Assembly (NCBI GenBank): GCA_002704225.1
Contig: PAFU01000026.1
Span: 95,667 to 159,666 of the forward strand
Direction: 5' to 3'
DNA length: 64,000 nt
Source of the DNA: Gammaproteobacteria bacterium
Lineage (GTDB): Bacteria > Pseudomonadota > Gammaproteobacteria > Pseudomonadales > Azotimanducaceae
Under the pieces are notes generated by a model that saw only the letters and a list, made by a program, of their open reading frames with translations, had not been told where the DNA came from and did no database searches. The position numbers and the translations under genes are program-made. Positions 1-8,877 of the stretch are shown in pieces. Position 1 is the stretch's first letter. Each line of letters opens with the position of its first letter.

Positions 1-941
1 GCATTTCGGGCGTCTTCAGGATCATCAGATACCACCACCAAGGCGTCCGACCATTTTCTCAACCAAGTAAGCTGCCGTTTCGCTAACTGCCGAGTTGCAG
101 CGAGGCCTTTTTCAACGAATTCGGCGTGATCGCTTTCGCCCAACAGATGCGCCACAGCCTGACGATAGCCTACCGCTCGCATGGAGGGCATACCCCGATG
201 GAGATCTCCTCGACCTAACAGACTCTCAACCTCGGCTAAAAAGCCCTGCTGCAGCATTTGTTCAAATCGCTCGCCGATCCGTCTATGCAAAACACCGCGA
301 TCCTTGGGCAACATGATAAGCGTCTGACTACTATGCCCCGTGCGCGCATAAAGAGTTCCACCCGCATGGCTGGCCCATTGATCGGACAAAGCCAAACCCG
401 TTGCGCGGGTGACAGCGAGGGCACGCATCAAGCGCTGGTGGTTATTGGGATGTATGCCGGCTGCAGCCCTCGGATCCCGCTGCATGAGTTCGTCATGCAG
501 CACCGCAGCACCTTTGACTTCAAGTTCTTGCTGCAAGATCGCTCGCAAACTCTCGTCAGTGGAGGGCAGGCTGGCTATACCCTCAAGCAGACATTTGAGA
601 TACATCATGGTTCCGCCCACAACGATCGGCTTTTTACCCGAGGCGATCGCATCAACAATGGCCGCGTCCGCATCGGCAACAAACTCAGCCGCGGAATAGG
701 TTTCGCTTGGGTCGCGGATATCGATCAACTTGTGTGGGTAGGTCTGTCGTTCGTCAATCGACGGTTTCGCCGTCCCTATGTCCATGCCTTTGTAAATTAG
801 TGCCGAGTCCGCACTGATTAACTGTGCACGATCCGGGCCTCCGAGTGCATCTTGCACAGCCATCGCCACGCCCGTTTTACCGATAGCCGTTGGGCCACAG
901 ATCACGAGTACCGACTCGGTATCGGCGAGAGAAGAGGTCAC
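1..941 (-). CDS. miaA: tRNA dimethylallyltransferase MiaA (3' end cut by window edge)
   Basis: MiaA transfers a dimethylallyl group to the N6 of A37 in tRNAs reading UNN codons. Reading the minus strand from GTG at 941 gives a P-loop (CGPTAIGKT) near residue 20, then a SADSALIYKGMDIGTAKP segment, the typical MiaA substrate-binding signature, and near the window edge RQLTWLRKW, the family's C-terminal motif. About 313 codons are present, close to full length, so only a few residues should be missing. The start is GTG because an in-frame stop (the mutL stop) lies 9 bases upstream. It is the last visible gene of the nnr-tsaE-amiB-mutL run. Confidence 0.95.
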   Translation of the reverse strand, partial: MTSSLADTESVLVICGPTAIGKTGVAMAVQDALGGPDRAQLISADSALIYKGMDIGTAKPSIDERQTYPHKLIDIRDPSETYSAAEFVADADAAIVDAIASGKKPIVVGGTMMYLKCLLEGIASLPSTDESLRAILQQELEVKGAAVLHDELMQRDPRAAAGIHPNNHQRLMRALAVTRATGLALSDQWASHAGGTLYARTGHSSQTLIMLPKDRGVLHRRIGERFEQMLQQGFLAEVESLLGRGDLHRGMPSMRAVGYRQAVAHLLGESDHAEFVEKGLAATRQLAKRQLTWLRKWSDALVVVSDDPEDARN

Positions 942-950
942 CGTAATAGC

Positions 951-2825
951 CTACTGACCGCGAAGGAAAAGGCGATCAAGCTCGGCTAAACTTCGCCTGA
1001 TGAACGTCGGTCTGCCGTGGTTACACAACCCAGCGTTTTCGGTCACCTCCATGGAACGCAGGAGGGCGTTCATTTCCGTGATCGTAAGCTGACGATTCGC
1101 CCGCACAGACCCCCGGCACGCCAAGGTCGCAAGAACATCGAAATTCTTGCGTGTCACGCTCTCGCCGGTGCCGAATTCGCTCAGCTCGCCGAGCAAATCC
1201 TGAACCATTTCCTGCACATTCGCCTTGGCCAGAAGCACCGGCACCTCTCGAACAACGATACTCGCTTGACCCATGCGCTCGACCACTAAGCCTGCCGCAT
1301 CAAATTGCTCCGCGCATTCTTCTGCTAGATTCGCCTCTTGCTCACTGACATTAAATGTCAGCGGCACCAAAAGGCGCTGGCGGGGAATACCGTCTCTGGC
1401 TTGCGCCTCTTTCATTTGTTCATAAACAATACGCTCATGAGCCGCGTGCATATCCACCATCACCAAGCCTTGGCTGTTTTGCGCGAGAATATAGATGCCG
1501 TGCAGCTGAGCAATGGCATAACCCAGCGGGTGAACATCCTCCGAAGACTGCTCAACTGCCGCTTCCTCTGCAGCATCGGATCGACCCTGTGCCGGCCAAG
1601 CAGCACGCTGCTCCTCCAACATATTCGTCCTGTCACCCTGACTGTGCTCCTGTTCATGCACGAGCTGGGCAAACCCTCCCGCAGGGCCGGAAACCGGCGG
1701 TCGACTGGGCAAATCGAAGGGCCGTTGCTGCGAAAGCGATGGCCGGACTGAGGCATTGCCAAAGCCTGCATCCGTATTGCCGGGCGTTATTGGACTATCC
1801 GACAACTGACCCGGCCGGAGTCCCCGCAGCGCTCGGTTGAGGCTGGAAAAAATAAAGTCGTGGACCTGCCGTGCCTCGCGGAAGCGGACTTCGTGTTTGG
1901 TCGGATGAACATTGACGTCTACCCCATCCGCCGGAAGCTGCAAATACAGAACATAAACCGCATGACGACCATGAAACATCACATCGCTGTAGGCCTGACG
2001 GATCGCGTGGCCCACCAGCTTGTCGCGAATAGCGCGTCCGTTGACGTAAAAATATTGCTGATCCATTTGCCGGCGGTTGTGATGGGGCAGGCCCACCCAA
2101 CCGAACATACGCAAATCATGATTAGACTCATCGATATAGACCGAGTTCTCCACAAAATCTGGACTGAGCACCCGGGAGAGTCGATCAGCCGGATCACCAG
2201 ATGCTAACCTGAGCGGTCGATTCACTCGCCCGGCACTACCGGTCGTACGGGCTTGAGCCAAGGAAAAACCGACATCCATATGGGCGAGGCTTAAACGACG
2301 CAAAACCTGATCGATCTGGTTAACTTCGCTGCGCTCGGCCTTTAAAAATTTTCGTCTGGCTGGCGTGTTGTAAAACAAATCTCGCACTTCCACCGTGGCG
2401 CCTTGAGGATGCGCAATGGGTCCTGAGCCCTGAGCTTCGCCGCCGTGGCTTTCGACAAACCACCCCCCTGCATCGGAGGACGTCGCGGAACTCAACTTAA
2501 CCTTGGCCACAGACGCGACGCTGGCCAGCGCTTCACCTCGGAACCCTAGGCTATCGATGCCGATCAAATCACCTGCGTCGCCAATTTTACTGGTCGCATG
2601 GCGCTGCAGCGCCAGAGACAAATCGTCTGCGTGAATGCCGCTGCCGTTATCGCGAACCCAAACCAGATCCACGCCGCCGGCCTCAGTTCTGATTTCGACC
2701 TCTTTTGCTCCGGCGTCAATACTGTTTTCTAACAGTTCTTTTACGATGGAAGCTGGGCGCTCCACTACCTCGCCGGCAGCAATCTGATCAGCAACAAATG
2801 GGCTTAATACTTTTACTCGGCTCAT
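951..2825 (-). CDS. mutL: DNA mismatch repair protein MutL, endonuclease type
   Basis: MutL couples MutS mismatch recognition to strand incision. The N-terminal GHKL ATPase shows ELLENSIDAGA (31-40), DNGSGI (59-64), LGFRGEAL (93-100) and FYNTPARRKF (151-160). A low-complexity linker spans about 335-430. The C-terminal dimerisation domain carries DMHAAHERIVYE (458-469), which fits the DxHAxxExxxxE metal-binding endonuclease motif, followed by ACRGSVRANR and CNHGRPTF. E. coli MutL lacks this endonuclease motif, so this protein should nick DNA itself, as in Pseudomonas. Length 624 aa is normal. It starts 4 bases after the amiB stop, and miaA follows after 9 bases. Confidence 0.97.
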   Translation of the reverse strand: MSRVKVLSPFVADQIAAGEVVERPASIVKELLENSIDAGAKEVEIRTEAGGVDLVWVRDNGSGIHADDLSLALQRHATSKIGDAGDLIGIDSLGFRGEALASVASVAKVKLSSATSSDAGGWFVESHGGEAQGSGPIAHPQGATVEVRDLFYNTPARRKFLKAERSEVNQIDQVLRRLSLAHMDVGFSLAQARTTGSAGRVNRPLRLASGDPADRLSRVLSPDFVENSVYIDESNHDLRMFGWVGLPHHNRRQMDQQYFYVNGRAIRDKLVGHAIRQAYSDVMFHGRHAVYVLYLQLPADGVDVNVHPTKHEVRFREARQVHDFIFSSLNRALRGLRPGQLSDSPITPGNTDAGFGNASVRPSLSQQRPFDLPSRPPVSGPAGGFAQLVHEQEHSQGDRTNMLEEQRAAWPAQGRSDAAEEAAVEQSSEDVHPLGYAIAQLHGIYILAQNSQGLVMVDMHAAHERIVYEQMKEAQARDGIPRQRLLVPLTFNVSEQEANLAEECAEQFDAAGLVVERMGQASIVVREVPVLLAKANVQEMVQDLLGELSEFGTGESVTRKNFDVLATLACRGSVRANRQLTITEMNALLRSMEVTENAGLCNHGRPTFIRRSLAELDRLFLRGQ

Positions 2826-2829
2826 AGTC

Positions 2830-4227
2830 TCACCCTCGCGGGATGTAAATGGTCTGCCCTACGCGTATCCGATCGCTGGAGAGGCGATTTCGTTTTTTCA
2901 GGGCTGAAGAGGAAACGCCGTATCGGGCTGCGATCTCGGAAATTGTGTCCCCACGACCGATGGTGTATCGAATCTCTTCTCGACGCTCAGCGAGCCATGT
3001 TGCCGGGGGCGGATTTGCCCGCATGAATTCGGTAATGCCCGCCGTAATCGCTTTGCTCAGTTTAAGTTGATGCGAGGCTTGAGCCAATTTTTTTGCCTCA
3101 CCGGGATTCGAAATAAAGCCAGTCTCCACCAGTATTGACGGCATATCCGGAGACTTGAGCACCAAAAATGCGGCTTGTTCCACCTGCTTCTTGTGAAGCT
3201 TTGTGACCTTACCAATGTTGCGAAGTACGGCCTCTCCTACTTGGATGCTTTGACTGCGGTTGCCGTCCATTGACAGATCCAGCAACACTTGCGCCAACAT
3301 CGGGTCTTTGTCATCCAGACTCACGTTGCCCACGCCCCCCAGCATATCCGACTGGTTTTCTCGTTCCGCTAACCATTTGGCCGTCTCACTGGTCGCGCCT
3401 CGATCGGACAGCGTATAGACAGAGGCACCCGTGACCGACGCTTGCTTAAACGCATCAGCGTGAATGGAAACAAAAAGATCGGCGCGTTTATCACGCGCCA
3501 AAGCCGTGCGTTTGCGGTGACCAAGGTAATAGTCGCCATCGCGAATCAAAAATGCGTCGAATCCTTTTTGCTTTTTGATTTCGTTTGCCGTGCGCTGCGC
3601 TATCTGCAGCACCACATGTTTCTCTTGGATTTTACGGGGCCCCAGAGCACCCGGATCTTCGCCACCATGTCCGGCATCTATGGCAATCATCACATCTCGG
3701 CCCGAGGCTACCGGCGCGGGTGGGGAACCAGCCCTCTGTTCAGTCCTTCGCTGGGCCTTATTTTTCGGAAAATAGAGATCCGCAACTAAGCGGTGACCGT
3801 AGGGCGCAATCGGTTTCAACGTGAAGGTTTTCGGTTTGAAACCTACCTCCGCGTCGACGACGATTCGATATCCGTCTTTGCGCTGACCACCACGCAAACC
3901 TTTTATATGAGTGAGTTCCTTGCTCGAATTCAGCGACAACCCTGAACGGGGTTTTGCGCCCTTCACATCGATAACAATACGATGCGGATTCTTCAGTTCG
4001 AGAATCGAGTATTTGGACGCTTTGGATGTATCCAAAACCACCCGAACGTAGTCGGGAGCTTCGTGGGTGCGCACACCCTGAATAATATTGGCGTGGAGTA
4101 TTGGTGCCGCCAACACCAGCAGACATGTCGCGACGATGTTGCCAAGTTTAGGCAAACCGGACACTGACCTTGCGCTGCATTTGCGCGACAGAATCCGCCG
4201 GTTCTTCATCGGTTTGATTCGGCGCAT
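2830..4227 (-). CDS. amiB: N-acetylmuramoyl-L-alanine amidase AmiB/AmiC type
   Basis: Periplasmic zinc amidase that cleaves the peptide side chain from peptidoglycan during daughter-cell separation. It has a hydrophobic signal segment (about 30-46), an AMIN septal-targeting domain (about 48-150), an Amidase_3 catalytic domain with AIDAGHGG, a Glu in IQEKHVV, SIHADAF and VETGF as zinc or catalytic sites, and a C-terminal LysM repeat (YTIGRGDTISEIAARYG). The ATG at 4227 overlaps tsaE by 80 bases and gives an unusually long n-region. A GTG at 4164 would leave a compact signal peptide and a 17-base overlap, and may be the true start. Position beside tsaE and mutL is conserved in gammaproteobacteria. 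Confidence 0.95.
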   Translation of the reverse strand: MRRIKPMKNRRILSRKCSARSVSGLPKLGNIVATCLLVLAAPILHANIIQGVRTHEAPDYVRVVLDTSKASKYSILELKNPHRIVIDVKGAKPRSGLSLNSSKELTHIKGLRGGQRKDGYRIVVDAEVGFKPKTFTLKPIAPYGHRLVADLYFPKNKAQRRTEQRAGSPPAPVASGRDVMIAIDAGHGGEDPGALGPRKIQEKHVVLQIAQRTANEIKKQKGFDAFLIRDGDYYLGHRKRTALARDKRADLFVSIHADAFKQASVTGASVYTLSDRGATSETAKWLAERENQSDMLGGVGNVSLDDKDPMLAQVLLDLSMDGNRSQSIQVGEAVLRNIGKVTKLHKKQVEQAAFLVLKSPDMPSILVETGFISNPGEAKKLAQASHQLKLSKAITAGITEFMRANPPPATWLAERREEIRYTIGRGDTISEIAARYGVSSSALKKRNRLSSDRIRVGQTIYIPRG

Positions 4228-4636
4228 AGAGACTTAACGAAACCTCGACGTTTGCCGGCGGCAGCCAACCCGCTCCCTGAGCAGGCCATTCGACAAACTT
4301 AAAACCCGGGCCTTCAAAAATTTCATCGAACCCCAAAAACTCCAGCTCTTCGGGAGATTTCAGTCGGTAGAGATCAAAATGAAACACGTCACCCTTATCT
4401 GTTTGATAGGGCTCAAGCAGGGTATAGGTAGGACTCTTCACCGCACCACTGTGGTTCATCAAACGCAGGATTCCCCGCACCAATGTTGTCTTTCCCGCAC
4501 CCAAATCACCGTGAAGATAGACGACGGCAGATTCACCACAGAGCCGGCGAATGACGTCGTGCAGTTCGCCGCCAAAGGCGACGGTGGCTTTTTCATCGAC
4601 CAAAATCCGATTCGATATATCGTCAACGCTAGGCAT
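4148..4636 (-). CDS. tsaE: tRNA t6A37 biosynthesis ATPase TsaE
   Basis: TsaE is the small P-loop ATPase that works with TsaB and TsaD to form N6-threonylcarbamoyladenosine at A37 of ANN-decoding tRNAs. The Walker A GDLGAGKTT lies at about 43-51. The later SPTYTLLEPY and HFDLYRL segments are family hallmarks. At 162 aa it has normal length. It follows nnr by 54 bases and overlaps the amiB reading frame, an order found widely in gammaproteobacteria, so it is probably cotranscribed from upstream of nnr. Confidence 0.95.
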   Translation of the reverse strand: MPSVDDISNRILVDEKATVAFGGELHDVIRRLCGESAVVYLHGDLGAGKTTLVRGILRLMNHSGAVKSPTYTLLEPYQTDKGDVFHFDLYRLKSPEELEFLGFDEIFEGPGFKFVEWPAQGAGWLPPANVEVSLSLYAPNQTDEEPADSVAQMQRKVSVRFA

Positions 4637-4690
4637 TCATCGCCTCTTAACCCGTTCGTGCATGATCTTAAACGTCTTTCGCGCCACAGT

Positions 4691-6208
4691 TTACCCAGTT
4701 ACCGACGGGAGTTCTTGTAGCAATGCGGCAACTCGAGGAATCACCGCTGTCGCCGTGACGGCCCGCTCGCCCATTTCTTGCGCTGCCAGATCACCCGCGG
4801 CACTGTGCAACAGTGTCGCGGTATAAAAGGCGGAAGCCATATCTTCCGGCTGCTGAGCGATCAGACTCGCAGCCAACCCCGCCAGCACATCGCCCATCCC
4901 CGCTGTGGCCATGCCAGGGTTTCCATGCCCGCATATGGCCTGAGACTGTTGATCACCCATCACCGTACCCGGCCCCTTAAGTAAACAGGTCGCGTTGTAG
5001 CGTTCTGCCATATCGGCTACCGACTGGATGGTCTGATTCATCACATCCGCCACCGGCCGATCAAGCAGCCGCGCGGCTTCTGCGCCATGTGGCGTGAGGA
5101 ACAGAGGATTGCCCCGGGGCCATCGCTGATGCCAAGCATCTCGATCAGCCAACCAGTAGAGGCCATCTGCATCAATCACCAGGGGTCCGTGGAATGCGGA
5201 GACCGCGTCAAGCACCTGCGTAGCCCACGCGCCACGCCCCAATCCGGGCCCCAGTACAACGACACTGGCTCGAGATAATACCGACGCGATACTCTGGTCT
5301 TGGTCGCTACTGAGCGGGTCAACCCACATCGCCTCAGGCAGCCTTGCGAGCAATCCGGCGAGGTTTTCAGGAGCAGTCGCGACGGTGACCATGCCGACAC
5401 CGCTTCGCAGCGCGGCCTCTGCCGCCAGCACCACCGCGCCACCCATCCCCTTCGAACCACCAACAACGACTACGTGACCTCGCTGATGCTTATAGGCCTC
5501 CACAGGCAGTCGGGGAACCAAGCCCGAATGCCAGCGGCGCAATGGCACACTTGCATGACCTTCGGCGAAGCCTTCAGCCACACCGATATCGGAAAACAAG
5601 CGCTGGCCGCTATGTGCAGGCCCCTTACCGGTGTACAGCCCAATTTTACGGGCGATAAAGGACACTGTGGCATCCGCCCTCACCGCCAGCTGGGCCTCAC
5701 CGGTATCGGCATTGAGCCCTGACGGAAGATCCAAACTCAACGTGAAGGCGTCGGACGCATTGATCGAATGGATTGCCTGAGCAATGGCAGGCCGCGGCAT
5801 GCCTCGAGCACCCGTGCCGAGCAACGCATCGACGATCACCGGATAACGAATAGCACAGCAACCCTCCTCGAGTTTAATTCCCGTCTCCAAAGCGCGCTGG
5901 CAAGCGCTCAAAGCATCACCGGAAAGCTGGGCCTTAGGCTCCACGGCAATCAGCTGAACGGCAATACCCAGTTGCCGAGCTAACATGGCCACCAAATATC
6001 CGTCGCCGGCGTTGTTGCCCTTCCCGCACAGAATCGTTAGCGACGTCAGTTCCGAACGTAACGACATGAGGCTTTCCAAGGCAAATTGGGCAGCACGCTG
6101 CATCAGCGTCTGGCCACTCACGCCTAAGCCACCCTCAGAAACCGGCTCCATGGCTCGGATATCAATGTCGCGACACGCAGCCGCTGAGTAAAGTTCAAGA
6201 TCGTTCAT
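4691..6208 (-). CDS. nnr: Bifunctional NAD(P)HX epimerase/dehydratase
   Basis: Repairs hydrated NADH and NADPH. The N-terminal YjeF_N epimerase domain (about 1-215) includes CGKGNNAGDGY. The C-terminal ADP-dependent dehydratase domain (about 225-500) includes VVVGGSKGMGGAVVLAAEAA, LTPHGAEAARLL, LLKGPGTV and GMATAGMGDVLAG, the ribokinase-like nucleotide-binding end. The fused 505-aa form is normal for proteobacteria. It is the first gene of a leftward run into tsaE, amiB, mutL and miaA and is divergent from queG. Confidence 0.95.
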   Translation of the reverse strand: MNDLELYSAAACRDIDIRAMEPVSEGGLGVSGQTLMQRAAQFALESLMSLRSELTSLTILCGKGNNAGDGYLVAMLARQLGIAVQLIAVEPKAQLSGDALSACQRALETGIKLEEGCCAIRYPVIVDALLGTGARGMPRPAIAQAIHSINASDAFTLSLDLPSGLNADTGEAQLAVRADATVSFIARKIGLYTGKGPAHSGQRLFSDIGVAEGFAEGHASVPLRRWHSGLVPRLPVEAYKHQRGHVVVVGGSKGMGGAVVLAAEAALRSGVGMVTVATAPENLAGLLARLPEAMWVDPLSSDQDQSIASVLSRASVVVLGPGLGRGAWATQVLDAVSAFHGPLVIDADGLYWLADRDAWHQRWPRGNPLFLTPHGAEAARLLDRPVADVMNQTIQSVADMAERYNATCLLKGPGTVMGDQQSQAICGHGNPGMATAGMGDVLAGLAASLIAQQPEDMASAFYTATLLHSAAGDLAAQEMGERAVTATAVIPRVAALLQELPSVTG

Positions 6209-6259
6209 TAAGCTTCCTTCGTCCTGTGTGACTTAGGATCGGCCGCCGGCCGGGATCGA

Positions 6260-7417
6260 ATGTTGCGCCGTGGATTTAAGTATACTGACATGCCAGCCCC
6301 GAATGACGAGAGCATTATTAACATCTCCGACGATTCAGCAGATGACCCTATCGGGTGGAACCCTCAGGAGGTTAAAGCTCGCATCCTAAAAGAGGGAGCA
6401 GCCCTTGGCTTCGACAAGTTAGCCGTTACCGACACGGATCTATCCGATCAGGAGCCCCATGTTCTCGCTTGGCTGGCCGATGGCTTTGCTGGAGAAATGT
6501 CCTATCTCGAAAGACATGTTGAGAAGCGACTTCGTCCTGCGCTGCTGGAACAACACACCTGCCGAATCATTACCGCTCGCATGCAATATCTGCCGGCGGA
6601 TACTCAGCCCGTACAGGTGCTGGAAGACAGCAGCCAGGCGTACATTTCTCGCTACGCATTGGGTCGCGATTACCACAAGGTTCTGCGCCGACGTTTGGCC
6701 AAACTCGCCGAGCAAATCAACATCACGCTGGCCGCGTCCGCACCGCCCTACGCATTTCGGGCATTCACCGACTCGGCTCCGGTGCTGGAAAAAGCATTGG
6801 GCGAAAAGTCGGGGCTTGGCTGGATCGGCAAACACACGCTCTTACTCGACAAAGACGCCGGTTCCTGGTTTTTTCTCGGCGAAATTTACACCAATGCGCC
6901 TCTGCCAATCGATGAAGCGGTGGCCGAGGACGCCTGCGGCAAATGCAGCGCCTGTATGACGGTGTGTCCGACGGATGCCATCTTATCGCCGCGACGGCTT
7001 GATGCTCGGCGCTGTATTTCCTATCTCACCATCGAACATCGCTCTGCGATCCCGGTCGAGTTCCGCAAAGCGATCGGCAATCGGATTTACGGCTGCGACG
7101 ACTGCCAGTTATTTTGTCCCTGGAATCGAGAAGCACCAACCACGACCGAGGCGGATTTTGCGGTCCGGCACGGTCTCGATAAACCAAGCTTGATCGATCT
7201 GTTCCGGTTAACCGAGCCTGAGTTTTTAGCGCTTACCGAAGGATCCGCCATGCGGCGTATCGGCTACGCTCAGTGGCAGCGCAACTTGGCCGTTGGTCTG
7301 GGCAACAGCGAAGGTGGTGAAGACGTTGTGCAGGCGTTAACCCAGGCTTTGGGAAGAGTGAACAACATGGTGGACGAACACATTGAGTGGGCGTTGTCTC
7401 AGCTCACATCACCCTGA
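6260..7417 (+). CDS. queG: Epoxyqueuosine reductase QueG
   Basis: Last step of queuosine synthesis: reduces epoxyqueuosine to queuosine in tRNA, using cobalamin and two [4Fe-4S] clusters. An N-terminal DUF1730 region with FTDSAPVLEKALGEKSGLGW precedes a ferredoxin-like pair of cluster motifs, CGKCSACMTVCPTDA and CDDCQLFCPWN, and a short C-terminal helical repeat. Length 385 aa is normal. The start is uncertain: ATG at 6260 has a weak GGGAT upstream, while ATG at 6290 is also possible; homology proper begins near WNPQEVKARI. The 3' end overlaps the convergent orn by 19 bases. Confidence 0.95.
   Translation: MLRRGFKYTDMPAPNDESIINISDDSADDPIGWNPQEVKARILKEGAALGFDKLAVTDTDLSDQEPHVLAWLADGFAGEMSYLERHVEKRLRPALLEQHTCRIITARMQYLPADTQPVQVLEDSSQAYISRYALGRDYHKVLRRRLAKLAEQINITLAASAPPYAFRAFTDSAPVLEKALGEKSGLGWIGKHTLLLDKDAGSWFFLGEIYTNAPLPIDEAVAEDACGKCSACMTVCPTDAILSPRRLDARRCISYLTIEHRSAIPVEFRKAIGNRIYGCDDCQLFCPWNREAPTTTEADFAVRHGLDKPSLIDLFRLTEPEFLALTEGSAMRRIGYAQWQRNLAVGLGNSEGGEDVVQALTQALGRVNNMVDEHIEWALSQLTSP
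6279..6286. promoter_or_regulatory. Palindromic AGTATACT, possible -10 element
   Basis: AGTATACT is its own reverse complement and contains TATACT, a near-consensus -10 hexamer on both strands. On the minus strand it would place transcription start about 60 bases upstream of nnr. On the plus strand it lies inside the first codons of the longest queG reading frame. No good -35 hexamer is seen on either strand, so this is a weak call. Confidence 0.3.
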
Positions 7418-7947
7418 ACGAACAAATGGGCTCTGTAATAGCGAAGCTCTTCAATAGACTCACGAATGTCTGCCAGCGCCGTATGCTGATTGGTTTTTAC
7501 TACGCCCGCTGCTATCTCAGGATGCCAACGCTTGGCCAGTTCCTTGATACTGCTGACATCGACCATACGGTAGTGAAGATAGTCTTCCAGCGAAGGCATG
7601 TAGCGGGACAAAAAACGTCGATCCTGCCAAATGGTGTTACCACACAAAGGTGCAGCGCTGGGCTCTACATGCGCTTCTACAAACGCCAGGGTCAGCGCCT
7701 CTGCCTCGGTTTCAGAAACGCCCTCAAGCGCAATACGCTCCAGTAGCCCGGACGCACTGTGGTGGGTTTGATTCCACTCGTCCATACCTTCGAGCAGTGC
7801 TTGTGGCTGACTAATGGCCAACACCGGCCCTTCGGCGACAACGTTCAGATCGCTGTCGGTAACAATGGTTGCCATCTCAATAATACGGTCATGCGATGGA
7901 TCCAACCCGGTCATTTCCAAATCGATCCAAACCAAATGGGAACTCAC
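7399..7947 (-). CDS. orn: Oligoribonuclease Orn
   Basis: 3'-5' exoribonuclease that degrades very short RNAs, including pGpG from cyclic-di-GMP turnover. It belongs to the DEDDh family: IDLEMTGL supplies the first Asp/Glu pair (D9, E11), and HTALADIRESIEELRYY supplies the later His and Asp. Length 182 aa is normal. Many gammaproteobacteria carry rsgA next to orn; here the next gene is rhdA on the opposite strand. Confidence 0.97.
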   Translation of the reverse strand: MSSHLVWIDLEMTGLDPSHDRIIEMATIVTDSDLNVVAEGPVLAISQPQALLEGMDEWNQTHHSASGLLERIALEGVSETEAEALTLAFVEAHVEPSAAPLCGNTIWQDRRFLSRYMPSLEDYLHYRMVDVSSIKELAKRWHPEIAAGVVKTNQHTALADIRESIEELRYYRAHLFVQGDVS

Positions 7948-8046
7948 TCATTTCTCCTTTTGAAAGAGACCGTTTGCGGATTCACGGTGCTCTGACGCTA
8001 ATCTTTCAGCTATGCTTCGCTCACAACCTTAGCTGGGGAGCGCCTC

Positions 8047-8877
8047 GTGTACCACCAACATCCGGTAGAAGTTCTTGAATCCGACGTCGTTGCAGATTTA
8101 CCCGAGGCGAACACCCTACTCGTACAAGTGACTTCTCGAGCACTCTTCGAGCAGGCGCATATTCCTGGCGCCGTTTTGATCGAGCCGTCAGAGCTGGTTT
8201 GCGGCGTTCCGCCGGCTACGGGAAAGCTGCCCGACCTCTCCCGGATCGAGGCCACTCTTAGCAGAATTGGTTATCAGCCCGAACAACGGATCATCGCATT
8301 TGATGACGAAGGCGGCGGCTGGGCTGGTCGGCTGTGCTGGACATTGGATGTGATCGGTCACCACGATTGGGCCTATCTGGATGGCGGCCTTCATGCCTGG
8401 CATGCCGCTGGGCTGCCGCTTACTCAGGAGGCTACGCTGGCTCAACCCAGCCATGATTTGCACCTGACCATCGATCGCTCGCCGATCGCTGAGATGGCAG
8501 ACGTGCTGGCGTCTATCGAGGACGACAACTCCTTGGTCTGGGATGTGCGCTCTGCGGAAGAATATGCCGGTTTGCGCTCAGGTTCGGCTCGGCGCGGCCA
8601 TATTCCCGGAGCCGTTAACCTAGACTGGGAACTGCTCAAGGACAGCAATCGACAGCTACGATTGGTGGAGAATCTCGATGAAATCGCCGCCTCGCTTGGC
8701 CTGCTGCAAGCGGAGCAGGTCATCACCCACTGCCAAAGCCATCACCGTTCAGGTTTGTCCTATCTTGTCGGCCGCTTGCTGGGTTTGAACATCAAAGCCT
8801 TCCATGGGTCTTGGGCGGAATGGGGCAACGATCCGCATACACCGATTGAAAACCCTTCCGAGGCAAATCACCCATGA
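8047..8877 (+). CDS. rhdA: Rhodanese-type thiosulfate sulfurtransferase
   Basis: Two tandem rhodanese domains (about 1-125 and 140-265); the second holds the active Cys229 in CQSHHRSG. That loop is closer to the Azotobacter RhdA type than to the CRKG loop of classical rhodanese or the CG(S/T)GVT loop of mercaptopyruvate sulfurtransferase, so it transfers sulfane sulfur, with the in vivo donor unknown. The start is GTG at 8047, supported by GGGGAG about 8 bases upstream. Its stop overlaps the psd start (ATGA), an arrangement also familiar from Pseudomonas. Confidence 0.9.
   Translation: MYHQHPVEVLESDVVADLPEANTLLVQVTSRALFEQAHIPGAVLIEPSELVCGVPPATGKLPDLSRIEATLSRIGYQPEQRIIAFDDEGGGWAGRLCWTLDVIGHHDWAYLDGGLHAWHAAGLPLTQEATLAQPSHDLHLTIDRSPIAEMADVLASIEDDNSLVWDVRSAEEYAGLRSGSARRGHIPGAVNLDWELLKDSNRQLRLVENLDEIAASLGLLQAEQVITHCQSHHRSGLSYLVGRLLGLNIKAFHGSWAEWGNDPHTPIENPSEANHP

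Noticed and set aside
258..800. 180-codon plus-strand frame opposite miaA
   Set aside because: Antisense shadow of a clear MiaA sequence, with no family motif or ribosome site.
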